Assembly: GCA_031275255.1 (NCBI GenBank)
Contig: JAISPA010000203.1
Coordinates: forward strand, 1 to 6,589
Length of the DNA stretch: 6,589 nucleotides
Direction of reading: 5' to 3'
Origin: Acidaminococcales bacterium
GTDB lineage: Bacteria; Bacillota; Negativicutes; Acidaminococcales; JAISLQ01
Positions 1 through 6,589 of the stretch are shown here, one piece after another. Made by a program: the position numbers and the translations under genes. How positions within the stretch are numbered: position 1 is the first letter of the stretch; each line of letters begins with the position of its first letter. The notes beneath the pieces are model-generated. The model saw nothing but the letters and a program-made list of their open reading frames with translations. It did no database searches and was not told the DNA's origin.

Positions 1-1
1 C

Positions 2-109
2 CTCGGTTACAGCCAATGGGGCGGGCGGGGACTCGCGTTGTCAGGCAAAAGCCACGAGGAGATTCTCGGGCATTATTTCCCGGGAACGCAGATCGGGAAA
101 ATATATTAG
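2..109 (+). CDS. SpoIID/LytB-domain protein, C-terminal end (partial)
   Basis: Only the last 35 codons plus a TAG stop (107-109) are in the window; the gene begins to the left. The readable tail has SQWG near its start, then [20 protein letters not shown] and a short end. This matches the C-terminal signature of the SpoIID/LytB domain, which typically reads G-x-SQ-[WY]-GA-x-GMA, a spacer with G, then IL-x-HY-[FY]-PGT. Known role of the family: SpoIID is a membrane-anchored lytic transglycosylase that degrades peptidoglycan during engulfment in spore formation; homologues also occur outside sporulation. The usual GA after SQ-[WY] is GG here, a mild departure. Its position directly before queA is a Firmicutes-like arrangement. 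Whether this copy is the sporulation SpoIID or a paralogue cannot be decided from the tail. A longer open frame starting at 16 in another phase overlaps it, but that is only an upstream extension of queA without family similarity. Confidence 0.85.
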   Translation, partial: LGYSQWGGRGLALSGKSHEEILGHYFPGTQIGKIY

Positions 110-186
110 CGGCCGCGCCCTGGCCCGCCAGGGGGCTAATATTGTTAAGGGGCGGATCGCTGCGGTCCGGCGGAGAACAGGAAAAA
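110..186 (+). other. spoIID-queA spacer with a GC-rich stem-loop
   Basis: This 77-base gap holds a perfect 6-bp stem, CCCTGG (118-123) with CCAGGG (128-133), closed by a CCCG loop. It is not followed by a T-run (the next bases are GGCTAATATTGTTAA), so it is not a standard intrinsic terminator. A second small stem is possible, GGATC (154-158) with GGTCC (164-168) including one G-T pair. The queA ribosome binding site GGAG (172-175) lies 11 bases before the ATG, with an additional AGG at 179-181. I see no convincing promoter. queA may therefore be transcribed from upstream. Confidence 0.4.
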
Positions 187-1203
187 ATGTTTGTCAAAGA
201 TTTTGATTATTATTTGCCGGCGGACAGGATAGCACAAACCCCCGCCAATCCGCGCGACCACTCGCGCCTTCTAGTTCTGGGCAGGCAAACCGGCGCTTTT
301 GAGCATCGGCGTTTTTACGACCTGACAGATTATTTGAAAAACACCGACATATTGGTATTCAACAATACCAAAGTCATACCGGCCAGGCTTTTCGGGCGAA
401 AAAGCACCGGCGCCAGGATAGAGGTACTGCTTTTGCGCCGTTTGGCAGACGGCGAATGGGAAATTTTGGCGCGCCCGGGCAAAAAAGCCAAACCCGGCGA
501 CTTTCTGGTTTTTGGCGGCGGCGTAAGTTGCCAAATAATAGAAAAAACTGATTTCGGCGGCCGGATCGCGCGGTTTGATTATGAAGGGGATTTCGCGAAG
601 GCGCTCGAACGCCTCGGCGAAGTGCCTTTGCCGCCTTACATTCATACGAAAATGAAAGACGCATCCTGCTATCAGACCGTATACGCGAAGGAGGAAGGCT
701 CGGCGGCCGCGCCCACGGCCGGACTGCATTTTACCGAAGAACTGCTGGCGAAGATAAAAGCCGCGGGGATAAAATCCGCCTTTGTTACCTTGCATGTAGG
801 GCTTGGCACCTTTCGGCCGGTCAGCGTGGAAAATGTGCGCGAACATGTGATGCACAGCGAATATTACAGCGTGGACGCGCAAACGGCGGAAGCGATCAAT
901 GCGGCCAAAAAAGCGGGCGGGCGGGTTATCGCCGTCGGCACGACCTCGGCCCGCGTATTGGAGAGCGTGGGCGCGGGTGGTCACATGCGGGCAGCCGCCG
1001 GGCAGACAGATATATTCATTTATCCAGGTTATCAATTTAAAACCGTGGACGCTCTCGTCACCAATTTTCACTTGCCGCAAAGCACGCTCATCATGCTGAC
1101 AAGCGCTTTCTGCCGGCGCGAATTCATACTTTCCGCCTACCGGGAAGCTATTGGGCGCGGCTACCGGTTTTTCAGCTTTGGCGACGCGATGCTGATCATT
1201 TAG
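187..1203 (+). CDS. queA: S-adenosylmethionine:tRNA ribosyltransferase-isomerase (QueA)
   Basis: QueA transfers and isomerises the ribosyl part of S-adenosylmethionine onto 7-aminomethyl-7-deazaguanine (preQ1) at wobble position 34 of tRNAs with GUN anticodons, giving epoxyqueuosine. It acts in the cytoplasm, directly after Tgt. The protein has 338 residues, normal for the family (about 340-355). Family motifs in order: [11 protein letters not shown] (58-68), YQTVYA (162-167), [13 protein letters not shown] (171-183), [12 protein letters not shown] (201-212), GTTSARVLE (251-259), TDIFIYPGY (274-282), [17 protein letters not shown] (292-308) and [10 protein letters not shown] (328-337). I chose the ATG at 187 because the family's N-terminus (FDYYLP...IAQ.P...R..SRLL) begins there and GGAG lies upstream. 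The frame is open back to 16, but those 57 extra codons overlap the spoIID end and have no family counterpart. tgt follows after 33 bases, so the two queuosine steps are probably co-transcribed. No disrupted motif was seen. Confidence 0.97.
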   Translation: MFVKDFDYYLPADRIAQTPANPRDHSRLLVLGRQTGAFEHRRFYDLTDYLKNTDILVFNNTKVIPARLFGRKSTGARIEVLLLRRLADGEWEILARPGKKAKPGDFLVFGGGVSCQIIEKTDFGGRIARFDYEGDFAKALERLGEVPLPPYIHTKMKDASCYQTVYAKEEGSAAAPTAGLHFTEELLAKIKAAGIKSAFVTLHVGLGTFRPVSVENVREHVMHSEYYSVDAQTAEAINAAKKAGGRVIAVGTTSARVLESVGAGGHMRAAAGQTDIFIYPGYQFKTVDALVTNFHLPQSTLIMLTSAFCRREFILSAYREAIGRGYRFFSFGDAMLII

Positions 1204-2349
<1,146 letters not shown>

Positions 2350-2358
2350 CAGGTATTT

Positions 2359-2367
2359 TGATATAAT
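2359..2367 (+). promoter_or_regulatory. Extended -10 promoter for yajC-secDF unit
   Basis: TGATATAAT (2359-2367) is a perfect extended -10 element: TG, one base, then consensus TATAAT at 2362-2367. It starts 10 bases after the tgt stop in the AT-rich tgt-yajC gap. Transcription would begin near 2374, leaving a leader of about 37 bases before the yajC ATG. No good -35 is found at 16-18 bp spacing (the best candidate, near 2338-2343, matches about 3 of 6), which fits the extended -10 class that depends less on a -35. This suggests yajC, the folate gene, secD and secF can be expressed independently of the queuosine genes. Confidence 0.6.
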
Positions 2368-2410
2368 TGTCGAAAATAGAAAATTATTGAGCAATATGAG
2401 AGGTGGATTT

Positions 2411-2731
2411 ATGGAAACATTTTTGCAGGATCCAACGGTTATTAACATCGGTATAATCCTGTTCATGTTCGTGATGTTCTATTTTCTGATCATCCGTCCG
2501 CAGAAGAAAGAGGAACGCAAAAGGGATACATTTCAAAACAGCCTGAAAAAAAGCGACAAAGTGGTAACGGCCGGGGGCATATTCGGCGTGATTACGGCGA
2601 TGGGTGAACAGAAGATAACTTTGAGAGTAGCGGAAAAAGTAGAAATAGATTTTTCCCGTAGCTCGATCGTCCGTTTCCAGGATTCTGCCAAACAGGAATT
2701 GGCCGAAAGCGAAAGCAAAGATAAAAAATAA
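2411..2731 (+). CDS. yajC: Sec translocase accessory subunit YajC
   Basis: YajC is a small single-span membrane protein that associates with SecD-SecF and supports protein export through SecYEG. The protein has 106 residues. A short N-terminus precedes a hydrophobic membrane helix at about 11-28. The family signature follows: IIRPQKKEERKR (27-38), positively charged and expected on the cytoplasmic side, then VVTAGGIFGVI (51-61), a small soluble beta domain and a charged Glu/Lys tail. I chose ATG 2411 because AGAGGTGG (2399-2406) lies just before it and the protein then starts as in the family. A TTG at 2387 and an ATG at 2396 are in frame but would put the ribosome site inside the coding region. 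The next gene begins 13 bases after the TAA. YajC itself is not essential in E. coli. Confidence 0.95.
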   Translation: METFLQDPTVINIGIILFMFVMFYFLIIRPQKKEERKRDTFQNSLKKSDKVVTAGGIFGVITAMGEQKITLRVAEKVEIDFSRSSIVRFQDSAKQELAESESKDKK

Positions 2732-2744
2732 GTGGTTTTTGGTC

Positions 2745-3323
2745 ATGGATGACGAAAAGAAAATTGCCAGGCAAAAGTTCGCGGCCATACGCGGCAACTA
2801 TGCCCGGCCATGGCTTGAAGAAAAAAGCCGCGCGGTGTGCGCATGGCTGCTTGAATGGCCGGTATTTGCCGAAGCTGTCCATGTCATGGGCTATCTGGCT
2901 TTCGGCAATGAGGTGGTACTTGACGGGTTTTTAAGACAAGCCGTCACCCTGGGCAAAAAAGTTTATGTTCCTTATGTGCCGCCAGGCGGCCGGAAGCTCA
3001 TGCGCGCCGTGGAGCTGCTTTCCTTTTCTGGACTTGTCCGGGGACGGTACGGAATAAGAACACCCGAAAATACAGATGTTTCTATAGACCCGGGACGGCT
3101 GGACCTGGTGCTGGCCCCCGGCCTTGCCTTTACCGAAGAAGGTGGCCGGCTGGGCATGGGCGCCGGGTATTATGACCGTTTTCTGGCGGACTTAAAAGAA
3201 ACGGTCAAAGCGGGGATAGCCTTGACCCCGCAGATTGCACCGGAATTGCCTTTTACGGACAGAGACGTAAAAATGGATTTTTTGGTGAGCGAGCGGGGCA
3301 TAGCGATTTGCCGGCAGATTTAG
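2745..3323 (+). CDS. 5-formyltetrahydrofolate cyclo-ligase
   Basis: This enzyme (also called methenyltetrahydrofolate synthetase; YgfA/MTHFS family) uses ATP to convert 5-formyl-tetrahydrofolate to 5,10-methenyl-tetrahydrofolate. It returns the inhibitory storage folate to the one-carbon pool in the cytoplasm. The protein has 192 residues, the usual size. Visible signatures: a Lys/Arg-rich N-terminus (KKIARQKFAAIR, 5-16), GYLAFGNEV (49-57), KKVYVPYVP (71-79), YGIRTPE (102-108), and the diagnostic C-terminal motif PGLAFTEEGGRLGMGAGYYD (125-144) followed by R145. I chose ATG 2745, with a weak AAGTGG (2730-2735) at 9 bases, over the in-frame TTG at 2739, which would leave only 3 bases. Gaps are 13 bases after yajC and 18 before secD, so it is embedded in the Sec operon. 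No functional link to secretion is evident from the protein itself. Confidence 0.94.
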   Translation: MDDEKKIARQKFAAIRGNYARPWLEEKSRAVCAWLLEWPVFAEAVHVMGYLAFGNEVVLDGFLRQAVTLGKKVYVPYVPPGGRKLMRAVELLSFSGLVRGRYGIRTPENTDVSIDPGRLDLVLAPGLAFTEEGGRLGMGAGYYDRFLADLKETVKAGIALTPQIAPELPFTDRDVKMDFLVSERGIAICRQI

Positions 3324-3327
3324 AAAC

Positions 3328-3344
3328 GGAGGCGGAAAATATTG
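3328..3344 (+). promoter_or_regulatory. Ribosome binding site and TTG start of secD
   Basis: GGAGG (3328-3332) stands 9 bases before TTG (3342-3344), an excellent Shine-Dalgarno and spacing. The first in-frame ATG (3357) would be 24 bases away. The TTG is therefore chosen as the secD start. The site lies in the 18-base gap right after the stop of the cyclo-ligase gene. Confidence 0.75.
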
Positions 3345-4547
3345 CGCTGGAATATTATGATGAGGTTTCTCGTCACCGCGCTGGTTATAATAGGCGTATT
3401 TTTTTATTATATAACCCCCTTGGCTTTGTCCATCAAGCAGGGGCTTGATTTGCAGGGCGGTACTCATGTCGTGCTTGAAGCGGTGGAAACGCCTGATGCG
3501 CCGGTAAATGACGATGCCTTAAACCGCGTGGTCAGGATAATTGAGCGGCGGGTAAACGAACTGGGGCTTACGGAACCGCTCATTCAGCGGCAGGGTTCAA
3601 GGCGGGTCATTGTTGAACTGCCCGGCATAAAAGACCCGGACGCGGCCATCGCCATGCTGGGGAAAACTGCTATGCTGGAATTTAAAGATCCTTCGGGGAA
3701 AACGGTACTGACCGGCAAAGATCTGCGGGATTCACGCGCCCAGGCTGCTCCGGGGCAGGGCGCTCAAGTATCGCTTGAATTTACGAGTGAGGGAGGGGAG
3801 ACCTTTTTCAATCTTACCTCGCTTAACGTAGGGAAAACCATCGCCATACTTTTGGATGGGCAGGTACTCACCGCTCCGGTCGTCAATGAACCGATACGCG
3901 GCGGCAAGGCCGTCATCACCGGCAGCCGCACCATACAGGAAGCCGAGCAGTTGGCGATACTCCTGCGCAGCGGCGCTTTACCGGTAAAAATGGAAGTAAT
4001 AGAAAACAGGACGGTCGGGCCGACCCTCGGACAGGACTCCAAAGACAAAAGCGCGGAAGCCTTTGTTATCGGAATTGCCGGCATTATCATTTTCATGCTC
4101 GCTTATTACCGCCTGTCGGGGCTGGTGGCCACGATAGCCCTGCTGCTTTATGTCCTCTTGCTGCTTTTGGCTATGAAACTGCTGCAGGCCACGCTTACCC
4201 TGCCGGGCATTGCCGGTATCATTCTCAGCGTTGGCATGGCGGTGGACGCCAATGTCCTTATTTTTGAACGCTTCAAGGAAGAACTGTACACAGGCAAAAC
4301 CTTGCGTTCGGCGATTGACGCCGGGTTTAGCAGGGCCTTTGCCACGATTTTGGATTCAAACATTACAACGCTTTTTGTGGCCGGCGTACTGTTTTATATG
4401 GGTACAGGCCCTGTGCGGGGTTTTGCCGTTACTTTGGCGCTGGGCATTGTCCTGAGCATGTTTACCGCCATTACCGTAACCAAATTTATGCTCAAATCGC
4501 TCATCGGCAGCGGCGTCTTAAAAAGCGGCAGGATTTTCGGGGCATAG
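3342..4547 (+). CDS. secD: Protein translocase subunit SecD
   Basis: SecD and SecF form an RND-type, proton-driven membrane complex that binds exported chains on the outer face and pulls them out of SecYEG. The protein has 401 residues, much shorter than E. coli SecD (615) and typical of the compact Gram-positive form. Layout: membrane helix 1 (about 8-28); GLDLQGGTHVVLE (34-46), the D1 signature; an extracytoplasmic P1 domain (about 50-220) with ferredoxin-like halves; GPTLGQD (226-232); then five membrane helices (about 238-256, 260-280, 287-307, 334-353, 359-384). The fourth helix carries GMAVDANVLIFERFKEEL (298-315), whose Asp302 matches the proton-relay Asp of Thermus SecDF (D340) and E. 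coli SecD (D519). RAFATILDSNITTL (331-344) is the usual downstream motif. It starts at TTG after a strong GGAGG. secF follows after 19 bases, and the pair is almost certainly co-translated. Confidence 0.97.
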   Translation: MRWNIMMRFLVTALVIIGVFFYYITPLALSIKQGLDLQGGTHVVLEAVETPDAPVNDDALNRVVRIIERRVNELGLTEPLIQRQGSRRVIVELPGIKDPDAAIAMLGKTAMLEFKDPSGKTVLTGKDLRDSRAQAAPGQGAQVSLEFTSEGGETFFNLTSLNVGKTIAILLDGQVLTAPVVNEPIRGGKAVITGSRTIQEAEQLAILLRSGALPVKMEVIENRTVGPTLGQDSKDKSAEAFVIGIAGIIIFMLAYYRLSGLVATIALLLYVLLLLLAMKLLQATLTLPGIAGIILSVGMAVDANVLIFERFKEELYTGKTLRSAIDAGFSRAFATILDSNITTLFVAGVLFYMGTGPVRGFAVTLALGIVLSMFTAITVTKFMLKSLIGSGVLKSGRIFGA

Positions 4548-4566
4548 GAAAGGATTTACGTAATAA

Positions 4567-5457
4567 ATGAAAACACTTCCAATAACAGAAAAAAGAAAAA
4601 TATGGTTTGCCATTTCTACTGTGATTGTGCTGATCGGTCTTGTTTCGATGCTTACCCGCGGCTTTAACCTCGGGATAGATTTTACCGGCGGCAGCCTGCT
4701 GGAATTAAAATTCCAAAAAGCCGTTACCCTTGAAGAAATACGAGAAGTGTTGCGGGCGCACGGCCTGGAAAACAGCGTAATACAGCTGGCCGGACTCACC
4801 GGCCAGGCCGTTGAGAACAGCACGGTGCTTATTCGCACGGCGGCTTTGGACGATGTGGCGCGGAAAAGAGTTACCGACGACCTGGGCGCTAAAATAGGCG
4901 CTTTTGACATTCTGCGCATAGAGAACGTCGGCGCCGTGCTTGGCGGGGAAATCACCCGGCAAGCGGCTGTCGCCATAGTGCTTTCCTGGCTTTTGATGAT
5001 TGCCTACATAACCTGGCGCTTTGAGTTCAAGTTTGCCGTCGCCTCAATTATCGCCCTTTTGCAGGATGTCATAGCCGTACTGACCTTTTTCTCGCTTTTT
5101 CAGATTGAGATTGACGCGACTTTTGTCGCCGCTCTGCTTACCATCATCGGCTATTCCATAAACGACACCATAGTCATTTTTGACCGGATAAGGGAAAACA
5201 TGCGCACTTTCCGGCGTACCGACTCCCTGACCGCGCTGGCCGATAAAAGCATCCGGCAAACGCTGGCGCGTTCCATATATACCGTGCTGACCGTGCTTTT
5301 TGTTACAGCGGCGCTTTATTTTTTCGGCGGCGACACCACGCGGAATTTTTCTTTGGCATTGATCGTGGGGCTGGCTTTTGGCAGTTACACATCCATTTTC
5401 TGCGCCGGTTCTTTCTGGGTCGAACTGAACAGACGCAGACTTAAATCGGCTAATTGA
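4567..5457 (+). CDS. secF: Protein translocase subunit SecF
   Basis: SecF is the second half of the SecDF proton-driven export motor. The protein has 296 residues, normal for the family. Layout: membrane helix 1 (about 12-29); GIDFTGGSLLELKF (36-49), the SecF signature; a small external P4 domain (about 50-120); VGAVLGGEI (121-129), where the family more often has VGP; five further membrane helices (about 131-150, 155-176, 183-205, 236-253, 261-283). YSINDTIVIFDRIREN (196-211) contains Asp200, equivalent by alignment to the functional Asp in Thermus SecDF (D637) and E. coli SecF (D213). QTLARSIYT (231-239) is the conserved segment before helix 5; its Arg235 is a candidate for the conserved membrane-border arginine. 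The ATG at 4567 is preceded by AGGAAAGGA (4546-4554), 12 bases away, a longish spacing. It ends in TGA and is followed by a 128-base non-coding stretch. Confidence 0.97.
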   Translation: MKTLPITEKRKIWFAISTVIVLIGLVSMLTRGFNLGIDFTGGSLLELKFQKAVTLEEIREVLRAHGLENSVIQLAGLTGQAVENSTVLIRTAALDDVARKRVTDDLGAKIGAFDILRIENVGAVLGGEITRQAAVAIVLSWLLMIAYITWRFEFKFAVASIIALLQDVIAVLTFFSLFQIEIDATFVAALLTIIGYSINDTIVIFDRIRENMRTFRRTDSLTALADKSIRQTLARSIYTVLTVLFVTAALYFFGGDTTRNFSLALIVGLAFGSYTSIFCAGSFWVELNRRRLKSAN

Positions 5458-5467
5458 TCACGTAACT

Positions 5468-5505
5468 AAACCGCCGCGGGGCAAAGTTCCCGCGAAAGCC
5501 GGTTT
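5468..5505 (+). terminator. Two-part stem-loop after secF, possible weak terminator or attenuator
   Basis: An outer 6-bp stem, AAACCG (5468-5473) with CGGTTT (5500-5505), encloses an inner 6-bp stem, CGCGGG (5475-5480) with CCCGCG (5489-5494), loop GCAAAGTT. The inner stem is very GC-rich. It lies 10 bases after the secF stop, where a terminator would be expected. The 3' side runs into TTTCATATTT rather than a clean T-run, so efficient intrinsic termination is doubtful. It could also be a processing or stability element between secF and lapA. Confidence 0.45.
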
Positions 5506-5516
5506 CATATTTAACA

Positions 5517-5578
5517 CCGGACTGATATCCGGCGGGAGTCGAGTCTTTCGCTGAATGAAGTCCCGTTCAACCGGGAGG
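5517..5578 (+). promoter_or_regulatory. Structured lapA leader with alternative pairings over the ribosome site
   Basis: Stem B is CCGGA (5517-5521) with TCCGG (5528-5532). Segment TCCCG (5561-5565) can pair with either of two CGGGA copies. The upstream copy is 5533-5537, with a helper stem CTTT (5545-5548) against GAAG (5557-5560). The downstream copy is 5572-5576, through a 6-base loop. The downstream copy overlaps the lapA Shine-Dalgarno GGGAGG (5573-5578), which sits 7 bases before the ATG. This allows an open/closed switch at the ribosome site. I recognise no known riboswitch class here, and the pairings are short, so the regulatory reading is inference. Confidence 0.35.
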
Positions 5579-5585
5579 TTTTAAC

Positions 5586-5795
5586 ATGCCTTTCATTATC
5601 ATAACCATGCTGATATGTATGGTCGTAGCAGTTTTTGCCTTACAAAACGCGGTAGTTGTGCCGGTGAAATTCATATTTTTTCAGCAGGAAGCGTCTTTGG
5701 TACTGGTAATTCTCGCCTCGGCCTTTTTAGGACTTCTTGTCGGCGTGTCTTTCACCATTTATCTCATATTTAAATATTTTTGTGAAGGCCGCTAA
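5586..5795 (+). CDS. LapA-domain small membrane protein (apparently truncated)
   Basis: A 69-residue membrane protein. Helix 1 (about 2-17) is followed by FALQNAVVVPVKFIFF (17-32), the hallmark of the LapA (DUF1049) family: a short loop with LQN and a V-x-F strand. A long second helix (about 36-62) carries G49 and G53. It ends in KYFCEGR before TAA at 5793-5795. In E. coli, LapA (about 102 residues) works with LapB in the inner membrane in control of LPS synthesis; the role in Firmicutes is not established, so I give no symbol. The start ATG has a strong GGGAGG at 7 bases. Family members normally carry a cytoplasmic coiled-coil tail after helix 2. That tail is missing here but is encoded in the same frame directly after the stop (see next entry). 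The truncated form would still have both membrane helices. Confidence 0.85.
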   Translation: MPFIIITMLICMVVAVFALQNAVVVPVKFIFFQQEASLVLVILASAFLGLLVGVSFTIYLIFKYFCEGR

Positions 5796-5912
5796 AAAAA
5801 TGAAACAATCAAAACCATTACCGACGAAAATATCCTGCTGGAAAAAAAGATAGAAGAATTGGAGAAGGCGGCGCAAAACAATCCGAGCAGCGCGCCGCCG
5901 GAAAATTTATAA
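5796..5912 (+). pseudogene. In-frame coiled-coil tail of lapA beyond the TAA stop
   Basis: Directly after TAA (5793-5795) the lapA frame stays open for 38 codons to a second TAA at 5910-5912. It begins KNETIKTITDENILLEKKIE and continues ELEKAAQNNP. Hydrophobic residues fall on a regular heptad: I5, I8, N12, L15, I19, L22, A26 counted from 5796, with Asn at one core position as in many dimeric coiled coils. A charged helix followed by a Pro/Ser tail is what LapA-family proteins carry after the second membrane helix. No start codon or ribosome site of its own is seen in this frame. The segment ends 9 bases before the recJ ATG, a normal operon gap. I infer that it is the original C-terminus of lapA, cut off by a single codon change to TAA or by a sequence error. 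Seven A residues (5794-5800) overlap the stop. Confidence 0.65.
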
Positions 5913-5921
5913 AAGGTAATC

Positions 5922-6589
5922 ATGTTTCCCGTTAAAAAGTGGATACTGCCCAACATAAACAAAAACGCCGCGAACAAACTAGCCCTGGCGGCTGATATCT
6001 CGCAAACGGCCGCCGGGATACTTTTGGCACGCGGCATTGATGACCCCGCCCAAGCGCGGGATTTTCTTTATGGCCGCAAAGAACCCTTCCATTCGCCCTG
6101 GCTGCTAAAAGACATGGAAAAGGCAGTCGCGCGCATTGTCCGGGCGATGGAGCGGGGGGAGAAAATCTGCCTTTACGGCGATTACGATGTGGACGGCGTA
6201 ACGGCCGTTTCGCTTTTATATCTCTTTTTTAAGGAATTCAACTGCTTTGTCGAATATTACATACCGGACAGGCAAACGGAAGGGTATGGCCTTAACGGCA
6301 ATACCTTGCGGAAAATCGCCGCCGGAGGCGCGGCGCTGGTCATAACGGTAGATTGCGGCGTAAGCGCGGTTGATGAAATAAAAAACGCCCCGCCGGCTAT
6401 GGATATCATCATTACCGATCACCACACTCCGCCCGCCGAACTGCCGGCCGCCTACGCGCTTGTCAACCCCAAGCAGCCCGGCTGCGCTTATCCTTGCAAG
6501 GAGCTGGCCGGCGTGGGGGTAGCCTGCAAGCTATGCCAGGGGCTTTGGCAAAAACTAAAAAATACCGACGGCTTTTGGACAGGGCTGAT
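5922..6589 (+). CDS. recJ: Single-stranded-DNA-specific exonuclease RecJ, N-terminal part (partial)
   Basis: RecJ degrades single-stranded DNA 5' to 3' in recombination (RecFOR path), base-excision and mismatch repair. The first 222 codons are present; the gene leaves the window at the right edge. The DHH-phosphoesterase catalytic motifs appear in order: LYGDYDVDGVTA (84-95) with Asp87, Asp89 and Asp91; YIPDRQTEGYGL (113-124); ITVDCGVS (141-148) with Asp144; IITDHHTPP (163-171), the DHH triad at 166-168; and NPKQPGCAYPCKELAGVGVA (182-201), typical of RecJ. These Asp/His residues bind the metal ions. ATG 5922 is preceded by AAAAGG (5911-5916), which overlaps the stop of the lapA tail. The N-terminus lines up with the family (W-x-x-P near the start, then A..L...G). 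recJ is probably co-transcribed with lapA. DHHA1 and the C-terminal OB domain lie outside the window. Confidence 0.96.
   Translation, partial: MFPVKKWILPNINKNAANKLALAADISQTAAGILLARGIDDPAQARDFLYGRKEPFHSPWLLKDMEKAVARIVRAMERGEKICLYGDYDVDGVTAVSLLYLFFKEFNCFVEYYIPDRQTEGYGLNGNTLRKIAAGGAALVITVDCGVSAVDEIKNAPPAMDIIITDHHTPPAELPAAYALVNPKQPGCAYPCKELAGVGVACKLCQGLWQKLKNTDGFWTGL

Noticed and set aside
109..116. GCGGCCGC 8-base palindrome after spoIID
   Set aside because: A common chance palindrome in GC-rich DNA; it recurs inside queA near 702-711 and shows no context suggesting function.
16..186. N-terminal extension of 57 codons on queA from an ATG at 16
   Set aside because: It overlaps the SpoIID C-terminus in another frame, has no family counterpart, and the ATG at 187 has a ribosome site and the proper QueA N-terminus.
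271..1080. 269-codon open frame on the minus strand across queA
   Set aside because: It lies antisense within a fully conserved queA; its Arg/Phe/Gly-rich translation resembles no family I know and is what GC-biased antisense gives.
5561..5576. tRNA T-arm-like TCCCG-TTCAAC-CGGGA, suggesting a tRNA gene or fragment
   Set aside because: The loop has 6 rather than 7 bases, and no anticodon arm, D-arm or acceptor stem can be built around it. It overlaps the lapA ribosome site.
5782..5853. Short frame (GTG 5782 or ATG 5800) overlapping the end of lapA
   Set aside because: At most 23 codons, with no ribosome site and no pattern. The lapA frame over the same bases shows the heptad coiled coil instead.

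Overview
The window reads left to right as one co-directional block on the + strand. It runs: the end of a SpoIID-like protein, then queA, tgt, yajC, a 5-formyltetrahydrofolate cyclo-ligase gene, secD, secF, a small LapA-type membrane protein gene, and the first 222 codons of recJ. There is no sign of mobile elements, CRISPR, rRNA or tRNA. Nearly every base is explained by housekeeping genes, and minus-strand reading frames are shadows of these. It is a core chromosomal region, not an accessory island.

Organism (inference): the SpoIID-like tail next to queA-tgt, the short separate SecD (about 400 residues) and SecF, and Shine-Dalgarno sites with TTG starts (tgt, secD) all point to the Firmicutes. 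The LapA-family protein before recJ is compatible with a diderm Firmicute such as a Negativicute, but a Clostridia relative is not excluded. I cannot name a genus.

Layout: bases 2-109 hold the C-terminus of a SpoIID/LytB-domain protein. Bases 187-1203 (queA) and 1237-2349 (tgt) encode two queuosine tRNA-modification enzymes: Tgt inserts preQ1 at the wobble position and QueA converts it to epoxyqueuosine. A likely extended -10 promoter lies just after tgt and would start a second unit, yajC - cyclo-ligase - secD - secF (2411-5457). YajC, SecD and SecF form the Sec accessory complex that uses the proton gradient to help pull exported proteins across the membrane. The folate gene sits inside this unit with gaps of 13 and 18 bases. 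A 128-base non-coding stretch with several possible stem-loops separates secF from lapA. recJ (single-strand 5'-3' exonuclease of the DHH family) runs off the right edge.

The most interesting spot is lapA. Its frame ends at TAA (5793-5795) after 69 residues, but the same frame stays open for 38 more codons. These encode a clean coiled-coil heptad pattern and end 9 bases before the recJ start. This looks like a full-length LapA gene of about 108 codons interrupted by one in-frame stop: a nonsense mutation, a sequencing or assembly error, or, less likely, readthrough. The second point of interest is the lapA leader, where one segment can pair either with an upstream copy of CGGGA or with the copy that forms part of the ribosome binding site.
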